Assembly: GCA_032595685.2 (NCBI GenBank)
Contig: CP159373.1
Coordinates: forward strand, 1,819,001 to 1,883,000
Source: Candidatus Electrothrix aestuarii
GTDB lineage: Bacteria; Desulfobacterota; Desulfobulbia; Desulfobulbales; Desulfobulbaceae
Direction: 5' to 3'
Length of the DNA stretch: 64,000 nucleotides
Shown: positions 23,807-33,482 of the stretch, one piece after another
Numbering within the stretch: the first letter of the stretch is position 1
Layout of the letters: every line of letters starts with the position of its first letter
Translations under genes and position numbers: made by a program
The notes under the pieces: generated by a model
The model's database searches: none
Seen by the model: the letters and a program-made list of their open reading frames with translations, nothing else
What the model was told of the DNA's origin: nothing

Positions 23807-24471
23807 TGCAGGATATTATGAACGTAGATCGAATTCGCATCAAGATGTGCGGCATCACAAACCTGGAAGATGCCACTGCGGCAGTAGATGCCGGGGTGGA
23901 TGCTTTGGGGTTTATTTTTTACGAAAAAAGCCCGCGTAATATTGATCCTGAGGTAGCCAGAATCATTATTGAGCAGTTGCCTCCCTTTGTTAGCACTGTC
24001 GGAGTCTTTGTTGATCGTAAGCGACAGGAGGTCGAGGAAATCATTCGCTTCTGTCGCTTAGGTTATGCTCAGCTGCATGGCCAGGAATCCCCCAAATACT
24101 GCGAGCGCCTGACCCGTTTTGCTGCCCCTTGTCAGGTAATAAAGGCCCTGAGGGTAGGAGAGCATTTACAGGCCAGCGATATCACGCCCTATAACGACCA
24201 TGTGAAAGGCTTTCTCCTGGATACTTACCAAAAAGGGGTAAAAGGAGGAACAGGGCAACGCTTTGACTGGTCTCTGATTCAGGGCTTGAAACTGCAACGG
24301 GATTTTATCCTTGCTGGAGGCCTTGATGCGGAGAGTGTGCGGGAGGCTGTTGAAAATGTCAGCCCCTATGCCTTAGATGTCAACTCAGGCGTAGAAGCAT
24401 CTCCGGGCCAAAAAGATTATAGCCTGATCAAGAAATTCATCCGGCAGGTACGGGCTTGCGAAACGAGCTGA
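23806..24471 (+). CDS. trpF: Phosphoribosylanthranilate isomerase
   Basis: The product has 221 residues from the overlapping ATG; an ATG at 23818 is also possible. Motifs: RIKMCGITNLEDA with the catalytic Cys, GVDALGFIFYEKSPRNI, VGVFVDR, QLHGQE, FLLDTYQKGVKGGTGQRFDW with the catalytic Asp, LAGGLDAESV, and DVNSGVEASPGQKD. It catalyses the Amadori step before TrpC. Confidence 0.96.
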   Translation: MQDIMNVDRIRIKMCGITNLEDATAAVDAGVDALGFIFYEKSPRNIDPEVARIIIEQLPPFVSTVGVFVDRKRQEVEEIIRFCRLGYAQLHGQESPKYCERLTRFAAPCQVIKALRVGEHLQASDITPYNDHVKGFLLDTYQKGVKGGTGQRFDWSLIQGLKLQRDFILAGGLDAESVREAVENVSPYALDVNSGVEASPGQKDYSLIKKFIRQVRACETS

Positions 24472-24482
24472 AGGGTACATTT

Positions 24483-27047
24483 ATGCTGCGGTTGATAAGA
24501 AAAGTTTCACTTGATGAAATTTTGCTTTTTTTTTTACTGCTTTTTGGCCCTCTTGCCCACGGCTTAGTAGAAACCTGGTCAATAACAATTGCTTATATTG
24601 TTATTATTTTCTTAGTTTCTTTTGTAGTACTGACCAGGATCTACAAAGGAAATATCGTATATTATCGAACACCCGCTGATATACTGATCGCCCTTTTCCT
24701 CATCTGCATCTTTGTCTCATATTGCCTTTCTGTCTATCCTTACGCTAGTCGCATAGTAATCTATAAGCTTCTCGCAGCTCTTGCGCTTTTCTTCTACATC
24801 ATCAACACCCAAAGAAGCAGGGAAAAAATTAATCTGCTCCTCTGGGTGATTGTTATCTTTGGTTCAATATATGCCATCATGGGATTGACCCTCATTGACG
24901 GAGATTTTCTTGGTTTCAAAATCTATTCCCAATCACGATATAACATCTCACTTTTTTATGTTAATCGTAATCATTTTGCAGGATACCTGGAAATGGTCTT
25001 CTGTCTTGCCATCGGATTAGCCGGTGCCCTGACAGGTGGCAAACGAATCTTGCTCTTCGGCATGACCGTTCTGATTGCTACCGCTCTTTTATTCTCACTC
25101 TCCCGAGGAGGAATAATAGGTGTAGCATGTGGATTGTCCTTCTATATAATAACGTTACCTTTCATCCATCGGCACAAAAGAGGTCGTCTCCTTTTTTTTG
25201 CGGCAATTGCTTTAGGCCTTATAATCATAGCTTGGTTCGGCCTTCATCCTGTCCTGGAACGATTAAGCACCCTCAATGATCCATCTCTTGCCGGTGAAGG
25301 AAGGATGCAGGTATGGCGAGATACACTCCGCATGATCTATGAGCGCCCCTTTTTTGGCTGGGGTCCCGGTACATTTTCTGTTGCTTTCCCTGCATACCAA
25401 ACGCAAGGATTTGACCAAAAAATTGTTAATTATGCACATAACGATTATCTGGAGCTGGCTGCTAATACTGGCGTGCTGGGATTGACGGCATTTATCAGCG
25501 GCTTTCTGGCCTTGTATATTTCCTGCTTAAGAAAGCTGGCAAGGTCTCCTGTAAGAGGGGGCACGTACTGGCAAAACGTTGGAGTCGGGGCTCTTGCTGC
25601 CTGTTTTTCTCTTTTTATTCATTCTGTGACTGATTGTAATCTACAGATTCCAGCCAACTTATTTCTCTTTGCTATTACTGGTGGTGTTGCAGTGATTGCG
25701 GCTGATAGCAGTGGAAAAGGGGATATCAGTCGGGGATGTGTCCAATTGGAAAAAAAAAATCAAAGGCGTTTATTACTTGTAGTGAGTTGCCTTGCCGCCT
25801 GCGCAAGTATCGTGGTTGTACTTTTGCCTCTTTTCGGGGAGTGGTGTTTTCAAGCAGCAAGGGCTGATTTGTATCAAAAAAAATACGACCAGGCAGTTTT
25901 GGAAATCGGTCGAGCTCTTTTTTTTAACCCTGATAATGCCGATTTTTTGAGCTACAAGGGAGATATTTTGTTGACAAAAAAAAATGCAAAAGATACCGTC
26001 GTAGATGTGAAAAATTGTACAGGATGTGGGGAAATTACATTTTGGTACGAAAAAGCAAGTTGTGCTGCTCGAACAAATAGCCTATACTTTGTCAAAAAAG
26101 CAACTATTTTGGAGCAATATGCAGATAAGACTGCGGCCGAAGAGGCATACAAAGAGGCAATCCGACTTTCTCCTATGTATGCGCCTTCATATTACAATAT
26201 AGCCATTCTTTACATCAGGCAGCGAAAAATAGATGAGGCTATAAACTTTTTTCTACGATATCTCAAGCTTGAAGGGGTAAGAGAAGTTCCCAAAGTGCTT
26301 GATGATATCTGGAGCGCTGGCGGTGATTATCAAGTCCAACAACGAGCAATCCCTGAAATAGCATCTTTTCGACAGGCCTTTGCACGTTATCTTGCGCTGG
26401 ATGGGGAAAATAAACTCGCAGAACAGGAAGCGGCTTTTGCTTTTTCCTTGGAGCCCTCAGTTAGTAATGCATTTATTCATCTGAATATCCTGCAAGGCAA
26501 TAAAAAATTTTCCGGGCTTCTGGCGGCTTTTGAAAGGTATCTGCTACTCTTCCCAAAAGACATCGAGCTAAAAGAACGATATGCAGCAGCACTTGAGCAA
26601 GCACAACAATATCAGGACGCTGTTTTGGTTTATCGTCAAATAATGGAAGGTTTTCCTGAGGGAAAAGCTCGCTTTGAAAAATATTTTATAAAAATATCTA
26701 GACTCTACGCACGGCAAAAGTTATATGAGGATGCTGTGTTAGTGCTTCAGGAGGGGGGAGCCCAATATCCACGTGCTGCGGGGCTTTATCAGGTTTTAGG
26801 TAGTTACTTCCGTGCGATGGGGAAAAATGAAGACGCTTTACATGCTTTGAAAAAAGCTGTCTCACTTAATCCTGACAACGCTTCTTTTCGTTACCAACTG
26901 GGACAGGAATATCTCAGGCATAAACTTGAGCTAGAAGCTTTGAGAGAGTGGAAAGCATGTTTAACAATAAATTCTCAGTATACCCACTGTCAAAAGGGCA
27001 TTGAAAAGATTCGGAATAAATTTGGATTGCTTAACCCTGCCAAGTAA
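24483..27047 (+). CDS. O-antigen ligase/polymerase-like membrane protein with C-terminal TPRs
   Basis: The product has 854 residues from the ATG at 24483; GAAGGG is about 10 nt upstream. About 11 membrane helices fill the first 450 residues. They include a Wzy_C-type region with YNISLFYVNRNHFAGYLEM, FSLSRGGIIG, the periplasmic loop RPFFGWGPGTFSVAFP, and YAHNDYLELAANTGVLG, the hallmarks of WaaL/Wzy-like glycan ligases or polymerases. After residue 455 come several TPR units (KYDQAVLEIGRALFFNPDNA, DALHALKKAVSLNPDNASF), probably periplasmic. It heads the exopolysaccharide operon. Confidence 0.85.
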   Translation: MLRLIRKVSLDEILLFFLLLFGPLAHGLVETWSITIAYIVIIFLVSFVVLTRIYKGNIVYYRTPADILIALFLICIFVSYCLSVYPYASRIVIYKLLAALALFFYIINTQRSREKINLLLWVIVIFGSIYAIMGLTLIDGDFLGFKIYSQSRYNISLFYVNRNHFAGYLEMVFCLAIGLAGALTGGKRILLFGMTVLIATALLFSLSRGGIIGVACGLSFYIITLPFIHRHKRGRLLFFAAIALGLIIIAWFGLHPVLERLSTLNDPSLAGEGRMQVWRDTLRMIYERPFFGWGPGTFSVAFPAYQTQGFDQKIVNYAHNDYLELAANTGVLGLTAFISGFLALYISCLRKLARSPVRGGTYWQNVGVGALAACFSLFIHSVTDCNLQIPANLFLFAITGGVAVIAADSSGKGDISRGCVQLEKKNQRRLLLVVSCLAACASIVVVLLPLFGEWCFQAARADLYQKKYDQAVLEIGRALFFNPDNADFLSYKGDILLTKKNAKDTVVDVKNCTGCGEITFWYEKASCAARTNSLYFVKKATILEQYADKTAAEEAYKEAIRLSPMYAPSYYNIAILYIRQRKIDEAINFFLRYLKLEGVREVPKVLDDIWSAGGDYQVQQRAIPEIASFRQAFARYLALDGENKLAEQEAAFAFSLEPSVSNAFIHLNILQGNKKFSGLLAAFERYLLLFPKDIELKERYAAALEQAQQYQDAVLVYRQIMEGFPEGKARFEKYFIKISRLYARQKLYEDAVLVLQEGGAQYPRAAGLYQVLGSYFRAMGKNEDALHALKKAVSLNPDNASFRYQLGQEYLRHKLELEALREWKACLTINSQYTHCQKGIEKIRNKFGLLNPAK

Positions 27048-27079
27048 ACAAACAAAATTAACAATGCGGAGAACTAATT

Positions 27080-27736
27080 ATGAAAAAGACAATCCTAATG
27101 TTTTGCTCAGTTGTATTTTTATGCGTAATGCAAATGGAGGCAAGCGCGCAAAATGAAAATAGTGAACGTATTGACCAGGGACAGCGTGGTCGTGTTTTAA
27201 GCCCCGTTACAGTTGAAGAGGTTAATTTTGAACCTTTGACTGAAAAAGAGAAACGTCAAATCAAGAAAAAAGTATTGCAAAAGTTAGAAATACCTGGGCA
27301 GGGAGGTTCTATAGGAAATCCTATTCTGCCAAATCGTTGGGAATGGATAACCGCTGGCGGGAGAAAGTATTATATTAACGTTACGATTACGAGCCTTGCA
27401 GTGACGATATGGGTAGATCCCGTTATTGCAGTTGGTTATGATTATACGGTAGAAAAAGGTCCCAAATTTACAGCGGTTGAGCTTCCGAAAGGGATTGGTG
27501 ATAACCAGTATGATTTGTGGGTTTATCAGAATAATAACTATGTAGATTCTGGAGTGAACATTGAAGGTGGTGCGCTTTATCAGTTTAAGGAGCCTGTAAG
27601 TAATTTTTCAATACGAGGTATTGAGCCCAGTGCTGAACTTGATCCTGCCAATGAAACTGCTTTTCCTACAGGGTTGCGTTTTGAAAAGACAGGTAAAGCT
27701 GTTGTGACCATGACAACCGTAACAAAAGAAAACTAA
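27080..27736 (+). CDS. Secreted protein of unknown function in the exopolysaccharide operon
   Basis: The product has 218 residues; GGAG lies 9 nt before the ATG. A signal peptide (KKTILMFCSVVFLCVMQMEASAQ) leads into a basic charged linker (TEKEKRQIKKKVLQKLE). A region with short beta-like strands follows (RKYYINVTITSLAVTIWVDPVIAVGYDYTV). No domain is recognised. It lies 32 bp after the ligase-like gene and 38 bp before the beta-barrel gene, so a role in polysaccharide secretion or modification is likely from context only. Confidence 0.75.
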   Translation: MKKTILMFCSVVFLCVMQMEASAQNENSERIDQGQRGRVLSPVTVEEVNFEPLTEKEKRQIKKKVLQKLEIPGQGGSIGNPILPNRWEWITAGGRKYYINVTITSLAVTIWVDPVIAVGYDYTVEKGPKFTAVELPKGIGDNQYDLWVYQNNNYVDSGVNIEGGALYQFKEPVSNFSIRGIEPSAELDPANETAFPTGLRFEKTGKAVVTMTTVTKEN

Positions 27737-27774
27737 ATATATACAGCCGTAAAGGAGAAGAGGTGGAGGATAAT

Positions 27775-29055
27775 ATGAACAGAACGGTTCTCAAATACCT
27801 AAAACAAGAAGGCCCTTCAGAGCGTAAGCAGATAATTGCCGCAGTTATTGGCACCTTGGTTTGCTGCGGACTTGTCACCCCTGAGTCGGCTTTGGCTATG
27901 CAAACCGCAAATACAGAAGCTACCTTGGGTGTTACTCTTAGTGCTGAACAGGACGATAATATTTACTTGTCCAGCGATACTACTGGTGACGTAAAGGAAG
28001 ATGATCTGATTTTTCATATAATTCCAGAATTAGATATGACCCGTTTCTTTGGTGACCATAACCTGAATGCAAACCTTAACGGAGATTTCCGAAAAGGCGC
28101 AGATATTATTGATGGTGAAATGAACCTGGAAGCCGGAATAGGAGTGGATTTTAATTTTTCCGGCGGACTAATGATCGGTCTGTCTGATTCCTATATAAAT
28201 GAAGAATTTGATCAACAGCTCTATACGGAACTGGGTGTTTCTGATCATCAGGCAAATACGTACGGTGCAAAAGCAGCCTACAGCTTTGGGTGGCGAACAT
28301 CTATTGAAGCGGCCTATTCACATATGTGGGAAGAATATGACGATCAGCCCGTGAAAAGTGTATACGATACTGATACGGTTACAGGGCGTCTCATTGTCCC
28401 CGTTTCAACGCGCTGGAAAAGTTATATAGATGCAAAGGTAGAAACAATAGAGTCTGATGAGGTTCCAATTCGAAATGATGACTCTGTGGAAGGTGTGCTT
28501 GGGCTTCGTTGGGATGGGCCAAATAGGTTTTCTTGCTGGATAGAGGGTGGTGCCAGCGAGCATGATTATGAGCACAATGCAGAAGTAGATTATTCCGAAG
28601 CAGTCGGTGAAGCTGGTGTAGAGGTCGCTCTTACAGAATGGAGCTTTCTCCAGGCATCCATAGGCCAAAACAGCTATGGAGAACTTAAGTATGATGGAAT
28701 ATTCCGACATAATTTCCAGGATAAATTTGAAATGACGCTAGGGGTCAGCCAGGATACTGTGCGGTCATACGTCATTGATTCTGATGAACAAATTTACGAT
28801 ACTACTCTCTTCAAGCTCGAATTAAACAGTACCTTCTGGGAAAGAATTGAGGCTGGCCTTATGGCAAGCTACCAGACGCAGGACAAGAAAGATGATTCAA
28901 TTGAAACAATTATAGGAAAAGCAACGTTGGATTACCCGATTCAGGATTGGATCAAAACCGGAGCCCATTATCAATACGCAACACGAACAGCTGACAATGC
29001 TCAAGAGGAATATGATGACAACAGGATCGGACTCTTTGTCACTGTCTCACTCTAA
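27775..29055 (+). CDS. Outer-membrane beta-barrel protein (BBP2-like)
   Basis: The product has 426 residues from the ATG at 27775, chosen because GGAGG lies 5 nt upstream; an in-frame GTG at 27763 lies before that site. A signal-like hydrophobic stretch (IIAAVIGTLVCCGLVTPESALAM) is followed by alternating amphipathic beta strands up to a C-terminal DDNRIGLFVTVSL. Such an aromatic- and hydrophobic-terminated strand is typical of outer-membrane barrels. The type is common in exopolysaccharide operons (EpsL/BBP2_2-like), where it may help the polymer leave the cell. Its end overlaps the next gene by 44 bp. Confidence 0.8.
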   Translation: MNRTVLKYLKQEGPSERKQIIAAVIGTLVCCGLVTPESALAMQTANTEATLGVTLSAEQDDNIYLSSDTTGDVKEDDLIFHIIPELDMTRFFGDHNLNANLNGDFRKGADIIDGEMNLEAGIGVDFNFSGGLMIGLSDSYINEEFDQQLYTELGVSDHQANTYGAKAAYSFGWRTSIEAAYSHMWEEYDDQPVKSVYDTDTVTGRLIVPVSTRWKSYIDAKVETIESDEVPIRNDDSVEGVLGLRWDGPNRFSCWIEGGASEHDYEHNAEVDYSEAVGEAGVEVALTEWSFLQASIGQNSYGELKYDGIFRHNFQDKFEMTLGVSQDTVRSYVIDSDEQIYDTTLFKLELNSTFWERIEAGLMASYQTQDKKDDSIETIIGKATLDYPIQDWIKTGAHYQYATRTADNAQEEYDDNRIGLFVTVSL

Positions 29056-31027
29056 ACTACTCGTTCGCTGGGTACTGGCAGTTCTCCTGACCCTGTGCCT
29101 GCCCATCTACGGATCGGCCGCTCAGGTCGGAACAACAGTGCCAACTCGCACGAGTAATATTATAATACCTTCAGCTGTTACTTCGCAACCGCAGAGATAT
29201 AACAGTGGGACAGGAAATTCTCCGTTAGGCTCGTCTATAAAGGTACCATCCTTTAAACCGGTGATACCGTCTTTTAGACCAGCACAGCAGGCTTCTGGGG
29301 GGCAGGCCCTTCCTTCTCGGCCCCTTATCCCTGGGAGAAAAGCTAATTTTCTCCCTCCTCCAGTCAAAACTGGTTTAGCCGGAGGATCTCCCTATACCGT
29401 CGGGCCGCAGGATATACTTACAATTGAGGTCTTTGATAATCCAGATCTCAAGGGAGAGTATACTGTCTCGGAGAAAGGTGCGATAGTTTTCCCTCTCATT
29501 GGGCAAGTAAAAGTTTCTGGCAAAACACCTGATTCCATTAAGGCTGAGTTAACTCACCTGCTGGAAAAGGACTACCTGTTTAACCCGATTGTAAGTGTAG
29601 ATGTAAGTAAATACTTAAGTCGACAAGTCAAACTAATGGGCAATGTCGAACAGCCTGGTGTCTATTATCTTGATGGCCCAACCCGCCTTTCTGACCTTCT
29701 CACAAAAGCTGGAGGTGTTTCAAAGCAATTAGGCGGAACGGCTATGAGTGGCCAAAAAGTACACATTACACGGGCTCCTTCCTCTTCCTCTCCTGATGAT
29801 ACAATAACGTATTATGTTGACCTCCATCAGTTGCTGGTGGATGGTAAAGATGAGGTTAACATCTACCTTCAGCCTGGGGATGTAATTTTTATCCCTGATG
29901 CCAGCACATTCAATATCATAGGCCAAGTGAAAAATTCTGGATCCTTTCCCTTTGAAGAAGGGCTCACCCTACTCAAGGCTATATCTTTAGCGGGAGGACT
30001 TACAGAAAAAGGCTCATCGGATAATGCCGTAATCAAACGCGTGCAAAACGGCAGGGTTGTTGAAATGAGAGCGGGGATGAATACCCTGCTTTCAGCTGAT
30101 GATACTGTCTATATTCCTGAGAATCTTGACTCATTTCAAGTAATGGGTGAAGTCAAAAATTCCGGTTCTTTTCCTTTTAAGGAAGGAACCACTCTGCTCA
30201 AGGCTATAGCTTTAGCGGGAGGACTCTCTGAAAAAGCTGCTGCAGACGACGCTGTAATCAAACGTGTGCAATATGGAAGGACAGTGGAGATGAGAGTGGG
30301 GATGGACACTCTGCTTGCCCCAAATGATACGGTTTTTATTCCTGAGGATAAAAAATTTATTCATGTCGTAGGAGAAGTCAAGCATTCGGATTCATTTCCT
30401 TATGAAACAGGCATTACCCTACTGAATGCTATAAACTATGCAGGTGGAGCAACCCAGAAAGGTTCAGCAGAAGATGCGATTATTAAACGTTTGAGTAATG
30501 GCAGAACTATAGAAATGAGAGGTGGTGTAGACACAGTGTTGCTACCAGGCGATACCGTGGTTGTTCCTGAAGCAAGATCTGTCGAGGTGGTCGGAGAAGT
30601 GAAGTCTCCAGGGTCAATCCCTTATGAGCCGCGTATGACGCTGTTAAAAGCGATAGATCTTGCCGGTGGGGCTACACTGGAAGGATCACCAGAAAATGTT
30701 GTTATCAAACGTCTGCAAAACGGACGTGTCGTTGAGATAAAGGCAAATATGTATACTTCATTACAGCCAGATGACACTGTTTTTGTCCCGGAAGTCCGAT
30801 CCTTTCATGTAACTGGTGAAGTGGTCAGTCCAGGTTCTTATCCTCATGAATCAGGATTGACCCTGTTACGAGCAATTGCTATGGCCGGTGGTGCAACCAA
30901 AAAAGCAGCACCGGACGATTCTATCATTAAGCGTCTCAAAAATGGTAAGTTAGAAGAGATTGAAGCCACTATGGATACCTTAGTCCTACCGGATGACGTC
31001 ATTGAGGTTCCACTCAGTTTTTGGTAA
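29012..31027 (+). CDS. Polysaccharide export protein with six SLBB repeats (Wza-like)
   Basis: The product has about 671 residues; AAGAGGA lies just upstream of ATGs at 29012 and 29015, and an upstream ATG at 28997 is less likely. A signal helix (VLAVLLTLCLPIYGSAA) and a Pro/Ser-rich linker precede the Poly_export domain (YTVGPQDILTIEVFDNPDLKGEYTVSEKG, about 130-215). One SLBB domain follows (RQVKLMGNVEQPGVYYLDGP), then five near-identical 72-residue SLBB repeats (VMGEVKNSGSFPFKEGTTLL, AIALAGG, VIKRVQ.GR). Usual Wza proteins have two. It should form the periplasm-to-outer-membrane channel for the polymer. Confidence 0.92.
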   Translation: MMTTGSDSLSLSHSKLLVRWVLAVLLTLCLPIYGSAAQVGTTVPTRTSNIIIPSAVTSQPQRYNSGTGNSPLGSSIKVPSFKPVIPSFRPAQQASGGQALPSRPLIPGRKANFLPPPVKTGLAGGSPYTVGPQDILTIEVFDNPDLKGEYTVSEKGAIVFPLIGQVKVSGKTPDSIKAELTHLLEKDYLFNPIVSVDVSKYLSRQVKLMGNVEQPGVYYLDGPTRLSDLLTKAGGVSKQLGGTAMSGQKVHITRAPSSSSPDDTITYYVDLHQLLVDGKDEVNIYLQPGDVIFIPDASTFNIIGQVKNSGSFPFEEGLTLLKAISLAGGLTEKGSSDNAVIKRVQNGRVVEMRAGMNTLLSADDTVYIPENLDSFQVMGEVKNSGSFPFKEGTTLLKAIALAGGLSEKAAADDAVIKRVQYGRTVEMRVGMDTLLAPNDTVFIPEDKKFIHVVGEVKHSDSFPYETGITLLNAINYAGGATQKGSAEDAIIKRLSNGRTIEMRGGVDTVLLPGDTVVVPEARSVEVVGEVKSPGSIPYEPRMTLLKAIDLAGGATLEGSPENVVIKRLQNGRVVEIKANMYTSLQPDDTVFVPEVRSFHVTGEVVSPGSYPHESGLTLLRAIAMAGGATKKAAPDDSIIKRLKNGKLEEIEATMDTLVLPDDVIEVPLSFW

Positions 31028-31117
31028 AAGCCTCCTCTGTTGAAAAAGTACACTATATCTCCTTCTCTTCTCTGGGAAGAAATAATAAATATATATTTAT
31101 TTCATAAAATTTGAGTC

Positions 31118-31152
31118 GGGGACTCCAAGGGAGTTCCCGTTTTACTTTATAA
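31118..31152 (+). promoter_or_regulatory. Hairpin plus TATAAA element, copy C (before the Wzc-like gene)
   Basis: GGGGACTCC-AAG-GGAGTTCCC (31118-31138, one G-T pair) is followed by GTTTTACTTTATAAAA. It resembles the elements before feoA2 and ybaB: the same AAG loop as the feoA2 copy and a similar CTTT..TATAAAA tail. It might be a promoter with an operator, or an attenuator between the export and kinase genes. Confidence 0.5.
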
Positions 31153-31165
31153 AAACGATACGACG

Positions 31166-33310
31166 ATGACACAGCCAGCAATACAAGAACAAGAAATAAA
31201 CTTGCATCAGTTTTTACGCATTCTGCGCCGAAGATACCCCTATCTTATCGCTATCATGCTTGTTATTGTTCTGCTTGCAGGAGTGCGTTCTTTTCGGGCA
31301 ATACCTCTTTATAAAGGGAGTACTTTGTTGATTTTCGAAAAAAAAAATAATGCACCAGTTGATTTTGCAACCATCACCCAAGATGGGGCTAATGAGTCTC
31401 TCGCAACGCAGGAAAAAATTATTACTTCGCGCAAAGTGATCGCTCGCGTACTAGATGCAATCAATGCAGAAAAATTACCTCAACAAGAAAAAAAGTTTCT
31501 ACAGGATAGTGGTTTTAAACTGTCGAATTTTATTAAAAGTATAAAAAAAGCCGTTGGATTCCCTGAAAAAAAAATAGTTCCAGACCCTATACAACGCTTT
31601 AGAAGAAAAATTGCCATAACTTCCTTGCGTAGCACAAATCTTATGCAAATACAGGTCACTGACCCTGATCCTGAAAAGGCTGCATTGTATGCTAATACCC
31701 TTGCAAGAATATACATTGAATATAACCTTGAAGATCGCAGGGCCGCTTCTGGTAATGCTTTTACTTGGTTGTCCGAGCAGGTAGCTGTTCTGAAAGCCAA
31801 AGTTCAGAAGTCTGAAATGGACCTCCTTAAATATAAGCAGGAAGAGTCATTGACATCTCTTGAAAAGAGGCAGAATACGGTTGATGATAAAATTACGGAG
31901 CTGAATGAGAATCTTTCAGCGTTGGTTTTGGATCGTATGGAAAAAATGGCGATTCTTCAGGAAATTCGAGGTATGGCCGATAAACTCCATAAAATCGATA
32001 GTATTCCTGAGATTATGGAAAATTCTCAAATCAAATTGCTAAAAGAAGAGTATAGCAGATTAGAAATAGAATTTGCCAGAATTTCTACGAAATTCAAGAA
32101 AAATCATCCCGAAAGAATCCGTCTGAGTACACAGCTTTCCCATATTAAGAAGAGAATTACTGCAGAAGCTGGCAAGGTTGTTAAAGATCTGGAAATTGGG
32201 ATTCATATTCTCCAGAAAAAAGAAGAAACTCTTGCTCAATCCTTAGACTCATATAAAAAACAAGCCCGGAGGATAGCTGAGCAAGCAATCGAGTACGGAG
32301 TGCTGAAACGAGAAGCGGAAAGTAATAAACAAATGTATAAGGTGCTGCTGGAAAGGTTAAAGGAGACAGATATAGGCAGTTCGATTATTGCTAATAATAT
32401 TCGAATCGTTGACCTTGCTAAAATTCCTCAGCGCCCCTTTACCCCAAATATTCGACGTGATATGATGCTTGCAGGGATACTTGGACTATTTTTAGGCGGT
32501 GGGGTCTGCTTTCTTATTGAATATTTTGATAATACAATCAAAGGTCGGGATGACCTTGAATTGTTACTTGGTGTAGATTTTATCGGTGCGGTCCCTGAAA
32601 AGAAGCACTCTCTTACCTTGGGAGGGCCAATAGATAAAATTGTCAGCCGAGGGCATCATGAAACGATGTCCTTGCTTGAGTTTTACCGAGAGAATCATCT
32701 CCTTAAAACGCTTATGGTGACAAGTACAGTGGCAGGAGAGGGGAAGACCACAACTGCTGCAGGACTCGCTCTAATCTATGCACGAGCCGGAAAAAAAGTA
32801 TTATTAGTAGACGCAGATATTTTTAAGCCCCGCCTCTGTAAAGTTTTGGGGTGTCCTGAGCGGCCTGGCTTATTTGATTATTTTTATAAGGACACTTTAC
32901 CTGAGAATTTAATCCAGCAGACTGATGAAGAAAATCTTTTTATCCTTCCCTGCGGGCTGATTCCGTCGAATCCTACTGAAATCATATCCTCACAAAAGAT
33001 GCGAGAATTACTTAACTCTCTGGGGAATGACTTTGACTTATTGCTTATTGATTCTGCGCCGGTAACTGCATCAAGTGGGATCTCAATATTAGCAAGTCAC
33101 CTTGACGGAGTAGCACTCATTATCCAAGCGCATAGTACTAACTACCATCAAGTGATATCTGTATTGAAAGGCCTGAAAAAGGTCAGAGCAAACGTTGTCG
33201 GGGGCATACTCACCAGAACGAATAAAAAAGATGGCTATGGCTATGGCTATGGCTATGGCGAAGGTAGAAAGAGGCAACAGCTAGAAATCTCCGAAGAGTT
33301 GACCTCCTGA
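31166..33310 (+). CDS. Polysaccharide co-polymerase/tyrosine autokinase (Wzc-like)
   Basis: The product has 714 residues. It starts with a Wzz domain and first membrane helix (YLIAIMLVIVLLAGVRSF, about 28-48), followed by long periplasmic coiled coils and a GNVR-type region. The second helix is DMMLAGILGLFLGGGVCFLIEYF. The BY-kinase has Walker A TVAGEGKTTTAAG, Walker A' VLLVDADIFKPRL and Walker B LLIDSAP. The tail carries a tyrosine cluster (DGYGYGYGYGEG), the usual autophosphorylation site. It controls polymer length and export with the Wza-like protein. Confidence 0.93.
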   Translation: MTQPAIQEQEINLHQFLRILRRRYPYLIAIMLVIVLLAGVRSFRAIPLYKGSTLLIFEKKNNAPVDFATITQDGANESLATQEKIITSRKVIARVLDAINAEKLPQQEKKFLQDSGFKLSNFIKSIKKAVGFPEKKIVPDPIQRFRRKIAITSLRSTNLMQIQVTDPDPEKAALYANTLARIYIEYNLEDRRAASGNAFTWLSEQVAVLKAKVQKSEMDLLKYKQEESLTSLEKRQNTVDDKITELNENLSALVLDRMEKMAILQEIRGMADKLHKIDSIPEIMENSQIKLLKEEYSRLEIEFARISTKFKKNHPERIRLSTQLSHIKKRITAEAGKVVKDLEIGIHILQKKEETLAQSLDSYKKQARRIAEQAIEYGVLKREAESNKQMYKVLLERLKETDIGSSIIANNIRIVDLAKIPQRPFTPNIRRDMMLAGILGLFLGGGVCFLIEYFDNTIKGRDDLELLLGVDFIGAVPEKKHSLTLGGPIDKIVSRGHHETMSLLEFYRENHLLKTLMVTSTVAGEGKTTTAAGLALIYARAGKKVLLVDADIFKPRLCKVLGCPERPGLFDYFYKDTLPENLIQQTDEENLFILPCGLIPSNPTEIISSQKMRELLNSLGNDFDLLLIDSAPVTASSGISILASHLDGVALIIQAHSTNYHQVISVLKGLKKVRANVVGGILTRTNKKDGYGYGYGYGEGRKRQQLEISEELTS
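33233..33256 (+). repeat. GGCTAT microsatellite in the kinase tyrosine tail
   Basis: Four perfect GGCTAT units encode alternating Gly-Tyr at the C-terminus of the tyrosine kinase. Slippage would change the number of phosphorylatable tyrosines without breaking the frame. Confidence 0.85.
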
Positions 33311-33419
33311 GCCCCTAATTTTTTCAAGAAGAAATTTTTAAAAGAGAACGTAAAAAAGTTACGAGCCTGTTGATTAAGCCGATTTTCAAAAGTCATTACA
33401 CAGTATAGAGTGTGCTGGA

Positions 33420-33452
33420 GAGTCAGACCTCTATAATATAAAGGTCTGACTC
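33420..33452 (+). promoter_or_regulatory. 11-bp perfect inverted repeat before the WbpM/CapD-like gene
   Basis: GAGTCAGACCT (33420-33430) and AGGTCTGACTC (33442-33452) flank an 11-nt loop that contains TATAAT. Only TTC follows, so it is a weak terminator. With TATAAT in the loop, it could equally be an operator around a promoter 30 bp before the next start codon. Confidence 0.55.
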
Positions 33453-33482
33453 TTCAAAGGTAGTAACTCAACAGACTCATTT

